From NCBI GenBank assembly GCA_012516015.1, contig JAAYXG010000264.1:1-8483 (forward strand): DNA of 8,483 nt, in the 5' to 3' direction. The position numbers and the translations under genes were made by a program. This DNA comes from Lysobacteraceae bacterium. Its GTDB lineage: Bacteria > Pseudomonadota > Gammaproteobacteria > Steroidobacterales > Steroidobacteraceae. Below, in pieces: positions 5,991 through 8,483 of this stretch. The notes under the pieces are model-generated. The model was given only the letters and a program-made list of their open reading frames with translations, was not told where the DNA came from and ran no database searches. Positions within the stretch are counted from its first letter, which is position 1, and each line of letters opens with the position of its first letter.

Positions 5991-7126
5991 TGAACACACG
6001 CACACGCCAGCTCCTGATCGGATTGATCGCGGCTCTCGCGAGCTTGATCGCGCATGCGGCGAATGCCGTCGCCGAGCCGACCCGCAGCGCGAAGCCGCTG
6101 CGCTCGCTCGTCAACGTCGAAGGCGTGCGCGAGAACCAGCTGATCGGCTACGGATTGGTCGTCGGCCTTCAAGGCACCGGTGACGGTACGCAGGTGAAGT
6201 TCGCCGGCCAATCGGTCGCGAATATGCTGAAGCAGTTCGGCGTGAAGATCCCCGAGAACGACAATCCGCGGCTCAAGAACGTCGCCACTGTGATGGTGAG
6301 CGCAGTCTTTCCGCCCGGCTATCGCAAAGGTCAACGCATCGATGTCACCGTGTCGTCGATGGGCGATGCGAAGAGCCTACGCGGCGGGATGTTGCTGCTG
6401 ACCCCGCTGCGTGGCGCGGATGGTGAAATCTATGCGCTCGCCCAGGGCAACCTCGTCGTCGGCGGCATGTCTGCACAGGGCGCGAGCGGCTCCAGCATCA
6501 CGGTGAACTCTCCGACATCAGGCCGCATCCCCAACGGTGCGACCGTCGAGCGCGAGATCGAGAGCGACTTCGATACGCGCCCGACGGTGTTTCTCAGCTT
6601 GAAGATGCCGAGCTTTCAGACCGCCACGAACATCGTCCAAGCGATCAACGCGCGCTTCGGCGACGTCGCGAGCACGCGCAACTCGACGAGTGTGGAGGTC
6701 CTGGCACCCAGCAACCCGACGCAGCGTGTCGCGTTCGTCGCGAGTCTCGAGTCTTTGCTCGTGGATGTCGGGGAAGCAGTGCCTCGGGTCGTCTTCAACT
6801 CGCGCACCGGCACCGTCGTCATCGCCGAGGGGGTGCGAGTCCGCGCGGCGGCCGTATCCCACGGTGCACTGAAAGTCGTGATCTCGGAATCACCGCAAGT
6901 CAGCCAACCGGCCCCGTTCGGACGCGGCAATACGGCCATCGTGCCGCAGTCGGACGTCTCGGTCGAGCAGGATGGCGGCCACATGTTCGCTTGGCCTGAG
7001 GGCGTCGATCTGCAAGCGATCATCGATACCGTGAACAGCACGGGTGCGACACCGGACGATTTGATGGCCATTCTGCAAGCACTCGATCAGGTCGGCGCGA
7101 TCGAAGGCGAGTTGGTCGTCATCTGA
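5990..7126 (+). CDS. flgI: FlgI, P-ring protein
   Basis: The 378-residue protein forms the P ring in the peptidoglycan layer, with the help of FlgA. A Sec signal peptide is evident: TRTR near the start, a hydrophobic stretch [13 protein letters not shown], and likely cleavage after AHA (23) or AVA (28). The mature part has [15 protein letters not shown] at 53-67, [40 protein letters not shown] and [18 protein letters not shown], all characteristic, and it ends AIEGELVVI. Length is normal. The whole protein has no cysteine, although enterobacterial FlgI has a disulfide-forming pair. The ATG overlaps the flgH TGA (TGATG) and lacks a clear ribosome binding site, suggesting coupled translation. 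Confidence 0.97.
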   Translation: MNTRTRQLLIGLIAALASLIAHAANAVAEPTRSAKPLRSLVNVEGVRENQLIGYGLVVGLQGTGDGTQVKFAGQSVANMLKQFGVKIPENDNPRLKNVATVMVSAVFPPGYRKGQRIDVTVSSMGDAKSLRGGMLLLTPLRGADGEIYALAQGNLVVGGMSAQGASGSSITVNSPTSGRIPNGATVEREIESDFDTRPTVFLSLKMPSFQTATNIVQAINARFGDVASTRNSTSVEVLAPSNPTQRVAFVASLESLLVDVGEAVPRVVFNSRTGTVVIAEGVRVRAAAVSHGALKVVISESPQVSQPAPFGRGNTAIVPQSDVSVEQDGGHMFAWPEGVDLQAIIDTVNSTGATPDDLMAILQALDQVGAIEGELVVI

Positions 7127-7153
7127 GCGCTCGGCAGCGTGCTTTCGAGATTC

Positions 7154-7158
7154 AGGAG
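7154..7158 (+). promoter_or_regulatory. Possible ribosome binding site of flgJ
   Basis: AGGAG lies 13 bases before the ATG at 7172, which is rather far. A purine-rich run (GAAGAGAGTAGGG) fills the space and may itself pair with 16S rRNA. Confidence 0.4.
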
Positions 7159-7171
7159 AAGAGAGTAGGGC

Positions 7172-7540
7172 ATGAATGAGTTGAGGCTTCACACTGAAGC
7201 GCACGCGGCATCGGCGAGCGGCGAACCAGCCATCGCACCGGCGAGCGACGCAGACTACGTCGCGAAGGTGCGTGGTGCGGCCGAGAAGTTCGAGGCCTTC
7301 TTCATCGCACACCTCCTGCGTCAAATGCGCGAGAGCACACGCGCCATGGCAGGCGAAGAGAGTGTTCTCAACAGCCGCTCGGGGCAGGAGATGCTCGACA
7401 TGGCGGACGTGGCGCTTGCGGATTCGTTGGCTAGCCAGCGCGCCTTCGGCATCGCCGATCTCATCGTGCGTCAGCTGGTGCCCGCTGCAACGCATCCCAC
7501 GCTTAAGACATCGGCGCCGCCGGTCGCCTCTTCGGATTGA
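7172..7540 (+). CDS. flgJ: FlgJ, rod-binding/rod-cap domain only
   Basis: The 122-residue protein corresponds to the N-terminal half of enterobacterial FlgJ (about 310 residues), which acts as the rod cap and scaffold. The domain covers about residues 29-107: YVAKVRGAAEKFEAFFIAHL, LRQMREST, then SGQEMLDMADVALADSL and FGIADLIVRQLVP. Residues 1-28 form an Ala-rich, low-complexity leader, and the last 15 or so residues are a disordered-looking tail ending at a TGA. There is no room for the glucosaminidase domain, because flgK begins 29 bases later. Sequence after the stop does not resemble that domain, so this is not a simple frameshift. Single-domain FlgJ proteins are known in other bacteria, where a separate hydrolase works with them. 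The partial gene at the left edge is a candidate partner. Confidence 0.93.
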   Translation: MNELRLHTEAHAASASGEPAIAPASDADYVAKVRGAAEKFEAFFIAHLLRQMRESTRAMAGEESVLNSRSGQEMLDMADVALADSLASQRAFGIADLIVRQLVPAATHPTLKTSAPPVASSD

Positions 7541-7568
7541 TGGTCCGCCGCTCTCGACAGGATTTGAC

Positions 7569-8483
7569 ATGACGCTCATCCACAACGCGCTCTCGGGCGC
7601 ACTTGCCGCACAGGCTGCACTGTCGGCGACCAGCCAGAACGTCGCGAACGTCATGACGCCGGGTTACACGCGCCAAGGCGTCTTGCTCGCGTCGGTGCAG
7701 CCTCTGCAAAGCGGCGCGCTGAGCGCCGGCAGCGGCGTAAAGGTGCCGTCGCTCCTGCGATTCAGCGACAACTACAAGACCTTACAGATGTGGAGCGCCG
7801 CCTCGGAGCTTGGTCAGCGCAACGGCGCACAGCCCTACCTCACGCAACTCGAGCAAGTGCTCGGTGAGGACGAGTCCGGCATCAACAGCGGCCTCGATGC
7901 GTTCTTCGGCGCGCTGAACGCCGCCAGCGTCGAGCCGACCTCGGCGCCGCTGCGCCAGCAGGTGATCACGACCGCCGACGCGCTCGCGCAACGCTTCAAC
8001 AGCCTGAACCAAGTCCTGTCGAATCAGCGTGCTTCGGTCGCGCAGCAGCGCCTGACGACCATCGCTCAGGTCAATACGCTCGCAAGCCAGATCGCCAAGC
8101 TCAACAAGGAGATCGCCCACACGCAAGGCACGGGCGTCAACCCTTCGGGCCTCATCGATGCGCGCGATACGAAGATCGACGAGCTCGCGAGCCTCGTAGC
8201 CGTACAGGTCGTGCAGCAAGCGGACGGCTCGCGCAGCGTTTCGCTGCGTGGCGGTCAGCCCCTCGTCGTCGGTGCACGCGCGGCGACGATGGTTGCAGTC
8301 GTGAATGCCGACGGTTCGCAGACGCTCACGGTGGAGTTCGCGAACGAGACGTTTTCGCTCGCCAATACTCCGCTCGGCGGGCTCATGGGCGGGCTCGATG
8401 AGTTCGAACACGAGGCGCTGGTCCCGCTGATGCAATCCATCACGGAGATGGCCAATCAGCTCGCGGACAACGTCAACGATCAG
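7569..8483 (+). CDS. flgK: FlgK, hook-filament junction protein 1, 5' part
   Basis: The frame is open from the ATG at 7569 to the right edge, giving 305 residues of a protein usually 450-650 long. FlgK is the first junction protein between hook and filament. It begins MTLIHNALSGALAAQAALSA, followed by TSQNVANVMTPGYTRQ (21-36), the FlgK form of the axial N-terminal signature (flagellar homologues mostly have NIANVNTPGYSRQ). Downstream, FFGALNAASVEPTSAPLRQQ and LIDARDTKIDELASLVAVQV are clear FlgK blocks. AGGA at 7559-7562 lies six bases from the start. flgL would be expected after it, outside the window. No cysteine is seen in the visible part. Confidence 0.95.
   Translation, partial: MTLIHNALSGALAAQAALSATSQNVANVMTPGYTRQGVLLASVQPLQSGALSAGSGVKVPSLLRFSDNYKTLQMWSAASELGQRNGAQPYLTQLEQVLGEDESGINSGLDAFFGALNAASVEPTSAPLRQQVITTADALAQRFNSLNQVLSNQRASVAQQRLTTIAQVNTLASQIAKLNKEIAHTQGTGVNPSGLIDARDTKIDELASLVAVQVVQQADGSRSVSLRGGQPLVVGARAATMVAVVNADGSQTLTVEFANETFSLANTPLGGLMGGLDEFEHEALVPLMQSITEMANQLADNVNDQ

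Noticed and set aside
7127..7140. A small hairpin (GCGCT, loop CGGC, AGCGT) just after the flgI stop, considered as a terminator or attenuator.
   Set aside because: The stem has only five pairs including one G-U, no T-run follows, and flgJ continues in the same direction.
7541..7568. A frameshifted remnant of the missing FlgJ hydrolase domain after the flgJ stop.
   Set aside because: Only 28 bases separate flgJ from flgK, and the downstream frame is plainly FlgK, so no degraded domain is present.

Overview
This GC-rich window is almost entirely a flagellar basal-body and hook gene cluster. One tightly packed plus-strand operon reads flgB-flgC-flgD-flgE-flgF-flgG-flgH-flgI-flgJ-flgK, with flgK running off the right edge. 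flgA is divergent on the minus strand. The 3' end of a separate glucosaminidase (GH73-type) gene enters from the left and converges on flgA. L-ring (FlgH) and P-ring (FlgI) genes show a Gram-negative, diderm cell. Protein sequences and gene order suggest a proteobacterium, most likely a gammaproteobacterium. I cannot name a genus.

Layout: 1-336, end of a peptidoglycan hydrolase; 310-1032, flgA (minus), whose tail overlaps the hydrolase by 27 bp; 1031-1396 flgB; 1405-1830 flgC; 1835-2488 flgD; 2520-3707 flgE; 3707-4435 flgF; 4486-5274 flgG; 5274-5990 flgH; 5990-7126 flgI; 7172-7540 flgJ (rod-binding domain only); 7569-8483 flgK (5' part). No intergenic gap exceeds about 50 bases. I see no RNA gene, mobile element, CRISPR array or convincing terminator.

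The products assemble outward in roughly the encoded order: proximal rod (FlgB, FlgC, FlgF), distal rod (FlgG), P and L rings (FlgI, FlgH) with FlgA as P-ring chaperone, the rod cap FlgJ, the hook cap FlgD and hook FlgE, and the first hook-filament junction protein FlgK. The visible hydrolase tail would fit the job of opening the cell wall for the rod, which the short FlgJ here cannot do.

The cluster is mostly ordinary. The points worth a second look are the FlgJ that lacks its usual hydrolase domain while a hydrolase of that very type sits next to flgA; the flgA and flgB start codons, which appear to overlap in a CATG so that neither gene has a private promoter region; a FlgI without any cysteine; and a split between genes with their own ribosome binding site and genes that appear to start by translational coupling. 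I found no sign of an undescribed system.
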